Shown here: piece by piece, positions 1-9,100 of the stretch | Position numbering within the stretch: the first letter of the stretch is position 1 | Layout: each line of letters begins with the position of its first letter | Program-made: the position numbers and the translations under genes | From: Armatimonadota bacterium | GTDB lineage: Bacteria; Armatimonadota; UBA5829 | Assembly (NCBI GenBank): GCA_026392045.1 | Contig: JAPLCU010000030.1 | Span: 1-56,462 of the forward strand | Reading direction: 5' to 3' | Length of the DNA stretch: 56,462 nt | The notes under the pieces: generated by a model | What the model was told of the DNA's origin: nothing | The model's input: the letters and a program-made list of their open reading frames with translations, nothing else | The model's database searches: none

Positions 1-54
1 AAATCCTTTTACGGTCATCCACTTGCTATGTACGTCCAATCCGATGTATAACAT
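1..54 (-). CDS. IS110-family transposase, N-terminal fragment (runs off window)
   Basis: Reading the minus strand from the ATG at 54-52 gives MLYIGLDVHSKWMTVKGF, with no stop before the window edge. The (Y)IGLDVHxK start is the hallmark of IS110/IS1111 DEDD transposases, and Asp7 would be the first catalytic acidic residue of the RuvC-like domain. A GGAGG lies 11 bases before the ATG. Only 18 codons are visible, so the element's intactness cannot be judged. Bases 55 to about 125 would be the outer flank or left end of the element. Confidence 0.75.
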   Translation of the reverse strand, partial: MLYIGLDVHSKWMTVKGF

Positions 55-130
55 GTTAGGCTTATCCTCCATTATTGTAGTGTATTTCCAAACCCTATTG
101 TAACGGATTTGGTAAGCCGATTCCATGTTA

Positions 131-155
131 TTCGGGAAACCTTTTTCCCGAAACC
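131..155. repeat. Short palindromic element, family A (copy 1)
   Basis: Perfect 9-bp arms TTCGGGAAA and TTTCCCGAA enclose a 4-base loop. The same palindrome recurs at 15204-15230 and 21105-21131, and a decayed piece lies at about 1511-1525. Here it sits just upstream of the sigma-factor start, between the IS110 fragment and the gene. Confidence 0.75.
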
Positions 156-301
156 GTGATCCCCTGCCATCGGACTATCCGACCATCAGGCCATCATGGG
201 AATGTGCAAACAGTCGTTCCCTCAGCAGAAACGCAAGCGAACCATTTGGTCGGCACGCTGCATCTAACCTTGTGAACGAAGCTGCTGGAGAACAGACACA
301 C

Positions 302-1483
302 ATGGACAAGCTCGAGACAATGTGGGAAGCAAGCAAGGAGTATCTTCGCAGAATGCTAATCAGCATGGTGCGAGACATCGACCTGGCTGAGGACATTCTT
401 CAGGAGACCTACCTCTCCGCGAGCAATGGACTGTCCGGCTATCGTGGGGACAACGCCCAGGCGTGGCTTTCCACCATCGCGAGGCGATGCGCGTTTGCTC
501 ATTTGAGAAAAGCATACACCAAGGCCGAGACCCCATTACCGCCGGATGAAGAGTGTGCAGTCGATTGCCCCATGGGAAGTTACACTCACTTGGAGACAAT
601 GTTGGTCCGCAAAGCGCTGCAAGACCTGTCGCCGGTGCTCAGGGAGACCCTCTTGCTGAAGCACTATGGCGGTATGAACTATCCGGAGATTGCTGCTCAT
701 CTCGGGTGCCCGGTAGGCACAGCCAAGCGACGCGTGTGGACCGCTATTCGGCAGCTTAGATCAATGCTGAATCTGACCACAAAGGAGATGCGAAAAATGA
801 CTTGCCCTGACACCAGACTACTTGACTATACCTACGGAATACTATCAGGCAGAGACCGCGAAAAGCTCGAGGAGCACCTGCGTTCCTGCGAATCCTGCAG
901 AATTCTTGTTGATGATGCTCGCCGGGTGATGGCGGACCTGGACTCAGTTCGCGACTACGAGAGCTACACGGACATCACAGAAATCCACACAGACGGCACT
1001 TCCACCACTTACAGTTGTAGGAGGGTGGACAACAAATCTTCCGAACCGATAACCAAGACTGAATGGTGCAGCATGGATTACCACACCCTCAAGAATGTCT
1101 TTGTGGGCGGCGAAGAAATACCGTTCGAGATAGCCAAGAGTGATGTGCCGAACGAACGCCACTACATCGCCCGACTGCCCAAACCGCTCGCACCCGGCGG
1201 GAGCATCGTGTCCTTTGTTGTCTTCACCACACCGCCAGGCATCGGAGCTGCCTTTGATATTGGGTACGGCAGATGGGTGGCTGTTCCCGATAACTCAGGC
1301 ACCGACAGCGCGGATCACATGCTCGTGCAGATGGTCGTCCTGCCCGAAGGCGCACGGCTCATCGGAGCCATACCGGAACCGCAAGAAACCAGAACCGGCA
1401 GCAGGTCGACCCTCGTGTGGAAGCGCGTCATTCCTAGTGGAGGAGAGGCAAGGGAAAGACCTGTGGTTGTGTATATGCTGTAG
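302..1483 (+). CDS. ECF-type RNA polymerase sigma factor fused to a zinc-binding anti-sigma-like domain
   Basis: The start is ATG 302, with GGAG 12 bases upstream; the frame is open back to 125, but that stretch crosses a palindromic repeat. The product is 393 residues. Residues 1-165 are a sigma-70 family ECF factor: region 2 (DIDLAEDILQETY and AWLSTIARR) and a region 4 helix-turn-helix (YPEIAAHLGCPVGTAKRR). From Met166 the frame continues into a zinc-binding anti-sigma (ZAS/HC2) motif with His192, Cys196 and Cys199 (HLRSCESC, H-x3-C-x2-C). A beta-rich C-terminal domain of about 190 residues without a membrane span follows; I do not recognise it. Met166 is preceded by an excellent internal ribosome-binding site (AAAGGAG at 781-787, ATG at 797), so a free anti-sigma-like protein could also be made. 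The sigma role is secure; regulation of its own activity by the fused domain is inference. Confidence 0.85.
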   Translation: MDKLETMWEASKEYLRRMLISMVRDIDLAEDILQETYLSASNGLSGYRGDNAQAWLSTIARRCAFAHLRKAYTKAETPLPPDEECAVDCPMGSYTHLETMLVRKALQDLSPVLRETLLLKHYGGMNYPEIAAHLGCPVGTAKRRVWTAIRQLRSMLNLTTKEMRKMTCPDTRLLDYTYGILSGRDREKLEEHLRSCESCRILVDDARRVMADLDSVRDYESYTDITEIHTDGTSTTYSCRRVDNKSSEPITKTEWCSMDYHTLKNVFVGGEEIPFEIAKSDVPNERHYIARLPKPLAPGGSIVSFVVFTTPPGIGAAFDIGYGRWVAVPDNSGTDSADHMLVQMVVLPEGARLIGAIPEPQETRTGSRSTLVWKRVIPSGGEARERPVVVYML

Positions 1484-1543
1484 ATGCAAGAGTCGTGCTG
1501 TGTCGGCCAATCCTTTTCCGAAACAGTTGGCTCAATCTCCCGC

Positions 1544-1570
1544 TGTTCCGGGATCGCATATCCCGGAACA
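1544..1570. terminator. Hairpin after the sigma-factor gene
   Basis: Perfect 11-bp arms (TGTTCCGGGAT and ATCCCGGAACA) around a 5-base loop, 60 bases after the sigma-factor stop. There is no clear T-tract, so termination is only a possibility; it may be another dispersed palindrome. Confidence 0.35.
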
Positions 1571-1650
1571 ACTTCTTGTGGATATGCGACCCGCAAATCC
1601 ACGCCCAGCCCCGTAACAGCTCAGCCTTTGTGATAATGACCATACAAACC

Positions 1651-1675
1651 AGCATCCTGAGCTCCATCGAAGGGT
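1651..1675 (+). repeat. Fragment of the 146-bp inverted-end repeat
   Basis: Nearly identical to the internal segment of the longer elements at 5098-5243 and 26751-26896 (core CATCCTGAGCTC followed by TCGAAGGGT). It lies in the sigma/GH127 gap. Confidence 0.5.
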
Positions 1676-1766
1676 AGTGAGCAACCACCTGGCCACGCAC
1701 ATCTTGACATCAACCCCCTTTTCTGCGAAACTAGACAGCGGAAAGACTACAAGGAAGAGAGACACA

Positions 1767-3659
1767 ATGATGCGACTAGACAACAACAAATATACAATGC
1801 TTCCTTTGGGGGCGGTAAAACCGGCTGGTTGGCTTAAGAATCAGCTTCGTATTCAGGCAGATGGCCTGAGCGGTCACTTGGACGAATTTTGGCCGGATAT
1901 TAAGGACAGCTCCTGGTTCGGCGGCGTGGCTGAGGGTTGGGAGCGCGCGCCTTATTGGCTCGACGGCCTTATTCCGCTTGCATTTACGCTTGATGATGAG
2001 GGCCTCAAGGCTAAGGCTAAGAAATATGTCGAGCATATAGTTGCCCATCAGGGCGATGACGGCTGGCTGGGGCCGCGCACCGCTAATGTCACCAACATCG
2101 AAGCAACCGAAAACTATGATATATGGGCGATATTCCTGGCAAACAAGATGCTGATGCAGTATCACGAGGCCACCGGCGACGAAAGCGTGCTTGAAGCGCT
2201 TAAGAATTGCCTCAAAATGACCGATGCGCATATAGACAAGCATCCGCTCTTCGGATGGGGTAAGATGCGATGGTTCGAGGCGCTTATTTCAATTTACTAT
2301 GTCTACGAAAAGACCGGCGAACAGTGGCTTTTGGACCTCGCGGCAAAGCACCGCAAGCAGGGTTTCGATTGGGCGGCATTCTTCCAGACCGAAGACATCA
2401 CCGTGCCGACCCCACGCCGTGGAATGTGGCGATGGGACAAGCATGTGGTGAACCTCGCGATGGCGCTTAAGGCTTACCCGCTTTGCGCCAGAATGAGCGG
2501 CGCGGATTCCGACAAGGCCTTTGCCTCTGAGATGATCGAGCTTTTAGACCGCTATCACGGTCAGGTTACGGGCGTTTTCACCGGTGACGAGTGCGTTTCA
2601 GGCAAGAACCCGATTCAGGGCACTGAGCTTTGCGCGGTCGCTGAGTATATGTATTCCCTTGAGCATCTGCTTTCTGTTTTGGGCGACCCGATCTTTGGCG
2701 ACAGGCTGGAGAAAATCGCTTTCAACGCATGGCCAGCCACTTTTTCGCCGGATATGTGGGGCCACCAATACGATCAGCAGGCGAACCAGGTGCAGTGTAC
2801 CATCAATCCCGACCACATGTGGACCACCAACGGCGCGGATTCCAACCTTTATGGTCTGGAGCCAAACTTTGGCTGCTGCACAGCTAATATGCACCAGGGC
2901 TGGCCGAAATTCGCGGCTAACCTCTGGATGAAAACTGATGACGGCGGCATCGCGGCGGTAGCGTATGCCCCGAGCGAGGTCAGCGTGGAAATCCAGGGCG
3001 TGCCGGTCAAGATTTCGCTTGAGACGGATTACCCGTTCTCTGATATGCTCACATTCACCGTGAAAACCGAATCCAATGTCAGATTCCCGCTGATGCTTCG
3101 TATTCCTGAGTGGGCAAAGGATGCTGAACTGACGCTCGACGGCATCGGATGCGGCAGCCCTACGCCTGGCACGTTCCATAAGGTTGGAGCGGAGTGGGAA
3201 GGCGAAACAATAGTCACCCTCAGGCTCCCAATGCAGGTCAAGACCACTCGGCGTTACAATAACGCTCTGAGCATCGAGCGCGGCCCGCTTGTGTATTCGC
3301 TGAAGATGGGCGAGCAGTGGACGAGGGTTAACGCTGATCAGCCCTGCCGCGAAGAACCGCACGCAGATTACGAGGTCCGCCCGACAACTCCATGGAACTA
3401 CGCTCTGATAGTAAATGAGAGCAACCCGTCCGAAAGCGTAACATTCGAGACCAAAAAGGTAGGCGCCTGCCCATTTTCACCCGCTGGCGCGCCGATCACA
3501 GCAAAAGTGAAAGCGCGAAAAATCGAATGGAATCTCAAGAACGGCTGGGTCTACGAAACCCCGATAAGCCCCGTGAAATCAAACGAACCCATCGAGGAAA
3601 TCGAGCTGATTCCGTATGGGTGCACGAATATCAGGGTGACTGAGTTTCCGACTTTGTGA
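1767..3659 (+). CDS. GH127/DUF1680-family glycosidase (beta-L-arabinofuranosidase-like)
   Basis: The start chosen is ATG 1767 (tandem ATGs at 1767 and 1770), with AGGAAG about 11 bases upstream; an in-frame ATG at 1677 adds 30 unlike residues. The product is 630 residues with no signal peptide, so it is probably cytoplasmic. The N-terminal two thirds are an (alpha/alpha)6 barrel and the last third is beta-sandwich. Diagnostic motifs are QGTELCAVAEYMYSLEHLL, which carries the Glu-x-Cys metal pair, and NFGCCTANMHQGWPK, which carries the paired Cys. In characterised GH127 enzymes one of these Cys is the nucleophile and Glu plus three Cys bind zinc. The likely reaction is release of beta-L-arabinofuranose or a related sugar from oligosaccharides, but substrate cannot be fixed inside this diverse family. 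TTGACA at 1704-1709 could be a -35 box, though no good -10 follows. Confidence 0.85.
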   Translation: MMRLDNNKYTMLPLGAVKPAGWLKNQLRIQADGLSGHLDEFWPDIKDSSWFGGVAEGWERAPYWLDGLIPLAFTLDDEGLKAKAKKYVEHIVAHQGDDGWLGPRTANVTNIEATENYDIWAIFLANKMLMQYHEATGDESVLEALKNCLKMTDAHIDKHPLFGWGKMRWFEALISIYYVYEKTGEQWLLDLAAKHRKQGFDWAAFFQTEDITVPTPRRGMWRWDKHVVNLAMALKAYPLCARMSGADSDKAFASEMIELLDRYHGQVTGVFTGDECVSGKNPIQGTELCAVAEYMYSLEHLLSVLGDPIFGDRLEKIAFNAWPATFSPDMWGHQYDQQANQVQCTINPDHMWTTNGADSNLYGLEPNFGCCTANMHQGWPKFAANLWMKTDDGGIAAVAYAPSEVSVEIQGVPVKISLETDYPFSDMLTFTVKTESNVRFPLMLRIPEWAKDAELTLDGIGCGSPTPGTFHKVGAEWEGETIVTLRLPMQVKTTRRYNNALSIERGPLVYSLKMGEQWTRVNADQPCREEPHADYEVRPTTPWNYALIVNESNPSESVTFETKKVGACPFSPAGAPITAKVKARKIEWNLKNGWVYETPISPVKSNEPIEEIELIPYGCTNIRVTEFPTL

Positions 3660-3715
3660 TAAAGATGATTAGCAGGGGAGGGCGAGGCTCCCGCCGAGCC
3701 TTGGTCTTTGGGTCG

Positions 3716-3790
3716 TTCGGGATTTGAGGGTTGGGCCGCAAGCTATCAAGCTATAATCCAAGCATCCAATCCAACCCGGAAATCCCGAAA
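3716..3790 (+). repeat. Palindromic intergenic element, family B (copy 1)
   Basis: Element of about 75 bp. It starts TTCGGGATTTGAGGGTTGG, ends CCAACCCGGAAATCCCGAAA, and has a central CTATAAT. Other copies lie at 36737-36812 (same orientation) and 20815-20890 (inverted). It occupies most of the 3660-4007 gap, which otherwise shows only the ribosome-binding site of the next gene. Confidence 0.75.
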
Positions 3791-4007
3791 TTGCTGACCA
3801 AACAACTAAAAAGTTAGTTTTGCTTCAGGACGAAAAACAGTCCCGAAGCATACAAATCCCGCCCCGCCATCAGACCATCGAACCATCGAACCAACACCGA
3901 ACACCCAACACCCAATTCCCAATATAATCCAGCCGTTTATTTCCTATCCGGCCAGGGTAAAGCGTACACAAAAATGTCGGTTACGCAGCCAAGTGGAGGT
4001 GCTATTA

Positions 4008-4328
4008 ATGAGAACATCAGCCGTGAAGAGTCAGATCGAACAGATGAGCGATGAAATGCAGGAACTCATGGAACTTGCCAGAGAAGAGGTCGAAGAAGTC
4101 GAAGAGGTCAAAGAGGAAGTGAAGCACAGGATGAACATATCCGATGTTCTGTCTGTGCCCGAAAAGGCGCCCAGCGGGTTCTACTTGGGCATGGCCGCCG
4201 GTTCAATTGTGTTTTCATTGATCCTGTATGGTTTCAAGCGGAAAGATGACGCGATATTTGTAGGGCACTGGGCCCCGACATTCTTGGCGTTGGGCCTGTT
4301 TGCAAAGCTGCTGCGAAAAAAGAAATAA
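4008..4328 (+). CDS. Small acidic coiled-coil membrane protein, function unknown
   Basis: The start is ATG 4008 with GGAGGT at 3995-4000. The product is 106 residues. Residues 1-45 are charged and helical with a Glu/Val/Lys repeat (EEVEEVEEVKEEVKH), likely a short coiled coil. Two hydrophobic segments follow, around residues 57-72 and 84-98, separated by a short charged loop (KRKDDA), and the tail is basic (LLRKKK). It looks like a two-span inner-membrane protein with a cytosolic N-terminal helix. I recognise no family. It stands alone, followed by a good terminator. Confidence 0.65.
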   Translation: MRTSAVKSQIEQMSDEMQELMELAREEVEEVEEVKEEVKHRMNISDVLSVPEKAPSGFYLGMAAGSIVFSLILYGFKRKDDAIFVGHWAPTFLALGLFAKLLRKKK

Positions 4329-4426
4329 ATATTCCAAAAAAATCTCAGGATTTAGGAACATAATCAGTCGCAGCGTGCGTCATATATATAGGTAGTAATT
4401 ACTTTTCTCTCCTTTCTCTCCTTCTT

Positions 4427-4466
4427 GGCAGTCCGTTTTATAAGCGGGCTGCCATTTTTATTATTC
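4427..4466 (+). terminator. Rho-independent terminator
   Basis: Stem GGCAGTCCG / CGGGCTGCC (one G-T pair), 9-base A/T-rich loop, then ATTTTTATTATT. It ends the small membrane protein gene and lies just past the stop of the convergent cobalamin adenosyltransferase gene. Confidence 0.8.
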
Positions 4467-4469
4467 CGC

Positions 4470-4997
4470 CTAAAACTCCACGCCCTTCTGCGCCGGTATG
4501 CAATCATCCATACCATGTTTGATGGCCTTCATCTCCGTGACCGTGTCGGCGAGGTCGATCATCGCCTGGGTGGCTCCTCGGCCTGTCATGACAATGCATG
4601 AATCGCATTTGGCCGATGCAATTATATCGAGCGCCTTTTTTTCGTCCAATAGCCCCAACGCCACCGCACCGCACATTTCATCTAATATAATAAGCGCGTA
4701 TTCGCCGGAATCTATTGCGTTTTCGGCTAACTTCAGCCCATCCTCGACGGCTCTTCGGTGATCTTCGAATTTAGGGCTGGTATTCGGAGGCACGAACCCG
4801 AGGCCAGTCTGCACCATATCAACGCCAGGCAAGTTGCAAAGCGCCGCAAGCTCTCCTGTGGAGGAATCGCCTTTTATAAATTGAATGATCTTGACGCGCA
4901 TCCCATGCCCGCTCGCCCGAAGCGCCATTCCCAATGCCGCGGTTGTCTTACCTTTCCCATCGCCGGTGAATATTATTACTCTGCAAGATTTTGACAT
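4470..4997 (-). CDS. cobO: Cob(I)yrinic acid a,c-diamide / cob(I)alamin adenosyltransferase
   Basis: Transfers the adenosyl group of ATP to Co(I) corrinoids, forming adenosylcobalamin precursors. The product is 175 residues, full length for the CobA/CobO/BtuR family. Near the N-terminus is the P-loop TGDGKGKTTAALG. Further motifs are ILDEMCGA (Walker B-like) and the C-terminal signatures TGRGA and LADTVTEM, both typical of this family. The start is the ATG at 4997, with GAGGTT upstream; a GTG one codon earlier is less well placed. No other B12 synthesis gene is in the window, so it probably serves salvage of imported corrinoids (inference). Confidence 0.93.
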   Translation of the reverse strand: MSKSCRVIIFTGDGKGKTTAALGMALRASGHGMRVKIIQFIKGDSSTGELAALCNLPGVDMVQTGLGFVPPNTSPKFEDHRRAVEDGLKLAENAIDSGEYALIILDEMCGAVALGLLDEKKALDIIASAKCDSCIVMTGRGATQAMIDLADTVTEMKAIKHGMDDCIPAQKGVEF

Positions 4998-5097
4998 CAC
5001 TTAACCTCATAACCCAAAGACTCCGGTTTATTACATTATATTATGAGGTTTATCAGGCTAATTGTCACGCGATAAGTTTTCGGGTAAGAGCTCACTT

Positions 5098-5243
5098 TTG
5101 ATGAGATAACAAGAATTATCTAGCATCCTGAGCTCCGTCGAAGGGTGCGGTCAAGTTTAGTTACATGTCACTTCGCAGCCGCATACTTCGTCCTTCGTCA
5201 GGCTCAGGAGAGCTCAGCATGCTCACATCGTAATCATCAAGAG
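5098..5243 (+). repeat. 146-bp inverted-end repeat element (copy 1)
   Basis: Starts GAGCTCAC and contains CATCCTGAGCTCCGTCGAAG, then GTTACATGTCACTTCG, then CATCGTAATCATCAAG. The copy at 26751-26896 matches closely over its whole length in the opposite orientation. It fills the gap between the adenosyltransferase gene and the predicted outer-membrane protein gene. No open reading frame is seen, so it is a non-autonomous element. Confidence 0.75.
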
Positions 5244-5255
5244 AGGACACTTACC

Positions 5256-5990
5256 TTATATGCTGATATTAATCTGCAATAGTATCTTTGTGGAACCGTT
5301 TAGCCCTTTGTCATTGAACCAGACTGGGCCTAAGAGTGCGTTGGTGTTTGCGCAAAAGTGGTAGTAAACCCCAAATCCGCCTCCTCCAATAAGATTTTGA
5401 CCGCTTGCATAGTCTCCTGCCAACACCCATTTGCCTGAGCCGATGCGATGGTCGATGGCGAGCATATAGCCATTGCACTCAATTTCGCCAACGCTGCTCA
5501 AAAGAGATCTCGCATTGCCTACGTAGTAAGATACCATAAGACGCGTTCTTCCATCGGACAAGGTTTTGCCGGCGGTTAAGAAAACGATGTTCTGGCGGAA
5601 GTCCTTATTATCTTTCTTTGTTCCTCCTCCCCAAAACCCAATTTGGAGCGCCGGCGCATTATCCGAAAGCGTGTTCTCCCGATACCCGATTTTCACATTC
5701 AGGAAGAACGGCGTGATGAATGGTGAGGAGATAATATCCAGGCCATATTCTGCCGCAAGTTTGGAGTTTATCTTAGTCCCGAACTGGAGGCCGATGTCTG
5801 TCGCGCCGACATCCCTGAAATTGCTTGATCCGAACGCGAGAAAATTGCTGACCCCGATACTGACTGTGCCTGCCGGTTGGATATCTATGGAACACGGTGT
5901 CCAGAAGGTAGACGACGGCGCGGCCAGGGACACACTGGCACAGACCAGTGTGAGAATCAGCCCTGCAATCAGACATACCAACCCCTTCAT
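5256..5990 (-). CDS. Secreted beta-barrel-like (outer-membrane-type) protein, function unknown
   Basis: The start is ATG 5990 with a GGAGG 9 bases upstream. The product is 244 residues with a clear signal peptide (MKGLVCLIAGLILTLVCASV, cleavage near SLAA). The mature part is rich in Gly, Asn and aromatic residues with alternating hydrophobic patterns (IGLQFGTKI, LNVKIGYREN, LMVSYYVGNAR, WVLAGDYASG, FGVYYHFCAN) and ends in an amphipathic strand (ILLQINISI). This is what a small outer-membrane beta-barrel looks like, but no family is identified. It lies downstream of the giant gene, separated by a terminator, so it is probably transcribed separately. Confidence 0.7.
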   Translation of the reverse strand: MKGLVCLIAGLILTLVCASVSLAAPSSTFWTPCSIDIQPAGTVSIGVSNFLAFGSSNFRDVGATDIGLQFGTKINSKLAAEYGLDIISSPFITPFFLNVKIGYRENTLSDNAPALQIGFWGGGTKKDNKDFRQNIVFLTAGKTLSDGRTRLMVSYYVGNARSLLSSVGEIECNGYMLAIDHRIGSGKWVLAGDYASGQNLIGGGGFGVYYHFCANTNALLGPVWFNDKGLNGSTKILLQINISI

Positions 5991-6054
5991 TAACCGCCTC
6001 CTTCTTAGTCAACATTGAGTATACCCGCCAAAGCGCTTCGGGTAAGCAAAAACG

Positions 6055-6093
6055 TAAAAAGGCAGAGCGATTGTTTGATCGCTCTGCCTTTTT
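6055..6093 (-). terminator. Strong bidirectional hairpin terminator
   Basis: Perfect 11-bp arms GGCAGAGCGAT (6061-6071) and ATCGCTCTGCC (6078-6088) with a 6-base loop. A-run on the left and T-run on the right, so it can end transcripts in either direction. It sits just after the stop of the giant minus-strand gene. Confidence 0.85.
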
Positions 6094-6112
6094 CGGTTCA
6101 ACTAATTGGCTG

Positions 6113-9100
6113 TCAGTAAATGGTTACAGATTGAGCCTGGATTGTTTTATCGGCATTAAGAATACCAACTACTACAACTGTCTTATCGACTGTGGGCGGC
6201 GTAATGCCATTCGCCAAAATCGTTACGTTGCTATTGTAGCCATCGCTGATGGTAAACGTCGTCTCATTCACACTCTTGACCTTGCCCCAGACCTTGATCA
6301 CTCTTCCTACGATCTTGCCATCGGTTAGAGCAGTTCTATTGTTCATACCTAGCAGCTTGGCGAATGTGGCCGAGATGGTATGGTTGGCGATGACGTTATT
6401 GAATGTGTAGCTTGTCACCGGCGTGATTGACGCACCATCTACACTCATACTTAATATGCCATATCCGGCAGATGGTGAGAATGTGAATGTCTGGTTCGCG
6501 CCGTAGTTCACCACGGTTGCTCCAGTTGGACTTATAGTTCCGCCTGCTCCAGCGGATGCAGTGATTGTGTATGTTATTACTGGATTGTAAAGCGCCATTA
6601 TCTCGCTGGCACTGAGCGCTTTGTTGTATATCTTAAAGTCATCGACTATGCCGTTCAGATAAGGATCATTATACTGAGAGCGGCCGATCCAGGTCTGAGT
6701 GAGTGCGCCCAGGCTGGACGGTTTGAGGGTCATGTTGGTGTTCGTGCCGACTGCAACGCCGTTCACATAAAGTGTGCCGGTTGTCCCAGAAAGTGTAACA
6801 GCCACGTGTTGCCAGCTTCCGGTTGGTAGCACGGCGGCGCCATTGATCTGCTGCTCGGCGCTACCGTTGAACCTGATGGCATAGCGGATCACGCCACCGC
6901 CGGCAGATGGTGTCAGGAACATGTTTGTGGCAGTGCCCGCACCGAAGTCGAATATCCTGGACCAGCCGGACGCTGCATCCAGTTTTACCCAAGTGGCAAT
7001 TGAGAAGTTGTTGAGGTTGGTTGTCAGAGTATTCGGCAGGCTGACATAGCCGCTGCTCCCATTGAGGTCCAAGCCATTGTTGAACTTGCCTGCAACCCAT
7101 GCGCAGCCGCCGTTAAGTGTGCCGTTATATCCGCCACTCGAAGAATCCGAGGCTATAGTGCCGCTTGTCTCGTCAAATCTGTAGTAAGCAAATTGCGGAT
7201 TAGGATCAACCTTGAATGTTGCAGAGATTGTATGGTTAGCGGTCACATTGGTGAATGTGTAGCTGGTGACTGCTCCTTGAGCAACGCTGTCCACCGTCAC
7301 GGTGTCAACAACGTAGCCTGAGTTCGGAGTCATTGTGAACGTCTGGTTGGCTCCCTGGTTCACAACCACAGCCCCACTCGGGCTGATGGTTCCATTGGCC
7401 CCAGCGGATGCGGTGATTGTGTAAGTAGGCAGAGCCACGAAGGTGGCTGAGATGGTGTGATTAGTCGTCACGTTGGTGAACGTGTAGCTCGTCAATACTC
7501 CCTGATTCACGCTATCAACCGTCACTTGCGAGACAGCATAGCCTGTGCTTGGCGTGATTGCAAACGTCTGGTTTGCACCTTGATTTACCACCACATTTCC
7601 ACTCGGGCTGATTGATCCTCCAGTTCCGGCAGACGTAATAATTGTATGAGTAATGGAGGTCTGGAATGTTACAGAGATCGTGTGGTTAACGGTGACGTTA
7701 TTGAATGTGTAGCTTGTGATAGCTCCCTGATTCACGCCATCAACTACCATACTATTTACAGCATAGCCGGGGTCAAGAGTGACTGTGAATGTCTGGTTTC
7801 CACCATAGCTGACCTGCGTTACGCCGTTCGGGCTGATAGTTCCTCCCGTTCCAGCGGATGCCGTGATAAAGCAGCTTATGAACTTGTTATACATGTCAGC
7901 TTCGAGTTGCAGGCGCTCGGCGTCGGTCAGCGCTACTTTGTAGACGAATACATCGCCGATATTGCCGTTGAAAGTCGGCCAACTGTCTGGGTTGTTGCGT
8001 CCGACGTTGATATGGTTGGCATACCCGCCCGCAACGCCCGGAACAAACGCGGTCATTGCATTGGTGGAAGTGATATTCATAACCTGAGCGCCATTGGCCC
8101 AGACTTTATACGTGCCATCCGGCTGAACCACGAGGCTCAGTATGGTAATCTGCCCCTCAGGAATAGTAGCGGTACTCCTGTCATTGCTGCCATTGCGGCG
8201 GACATTGACCTGGCCTGTGCCGTTGTGAATACCCAAAACAAGCCGATCATACATGATATCCACAATGGAAGTCCAAGGATCGCCATAGCCTGCAATACGA
8301 GTTGGGATCGCCGCAACAACAATGCTCGCTCCGTTGACCGCAATCGATGACGAGTAGACGCCCTGGTCGTAGCCATCGGCTTCGCCTTTTATGTTCTTTT
8401 CCCATTTTATTCCATTGACCACGTCCACCGTCGGAGTGGCCATCGCGGTCAGAGAGGGACCCGAGGGCAGATAGTAAGCCCAGTTGCCGGTGTTGCCGCT
8501 GGCCGGGAAGGAATCGGTGACACAGGAGAACAGCAAGTCAGTAGTTCTGGGGATGCTTCTGGTGTTCATGGCCAATGTGAGGCCTATCCCAGATACATTC
8601 GCGCCGTTGATAGTCACTGCCTTATCAGCCGAAGGGAAGTAGCCAGTAGCAGAAGCGGAAACATACCAAGTTCCATTTTGGACAAGCTGGCTGTAGTTGC
8701 CCGAAGCATCGGTTGTGGTAGTGAATGTTGGATTTATTGACGAATTTGGCAATGTCGAGAAGTATACGGTCGCGCCGGAAATTGCGGTTCCATCGGTTCT
8801 CCTGGTGACCTTTCCTGACATCAATGAATTGGCTACCAAAATGAAGTTGATGTTGCCTATGTCGGCTCCGTTTATCGTTACGGTCTGGTCGGCTGCGGTG
8901 TTGTAGGCGGCTGCTCCAGCGGCAATATACCAACTTGAGTTGTTCGGTAGTATCTTGCTGTAGTTGCCTGACGCATCCGCGGTAGCCGTGGTCAGGGCTG
9001 TTGCCGCCGCGTTTGGCACATCCGAGAAGTAGATAGTGGCCCCTGCAATACCGGTTCCACTTGTATCTACCACCTTACCGGAGACACTATAGATATCTGG

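Noticed and set aside
2598-3362. 254-codon minus-strand open frame inside the GH127 gene
   Set aside because: Antisense shadow of a clear glycosidase gene with strong codon periodicity.
7646-8350. 234-codon plus-strand open frame inside the giant secreted gene
   Set aside because: Arises from the repetitive composition of the InlB/LamG region; no start signal.
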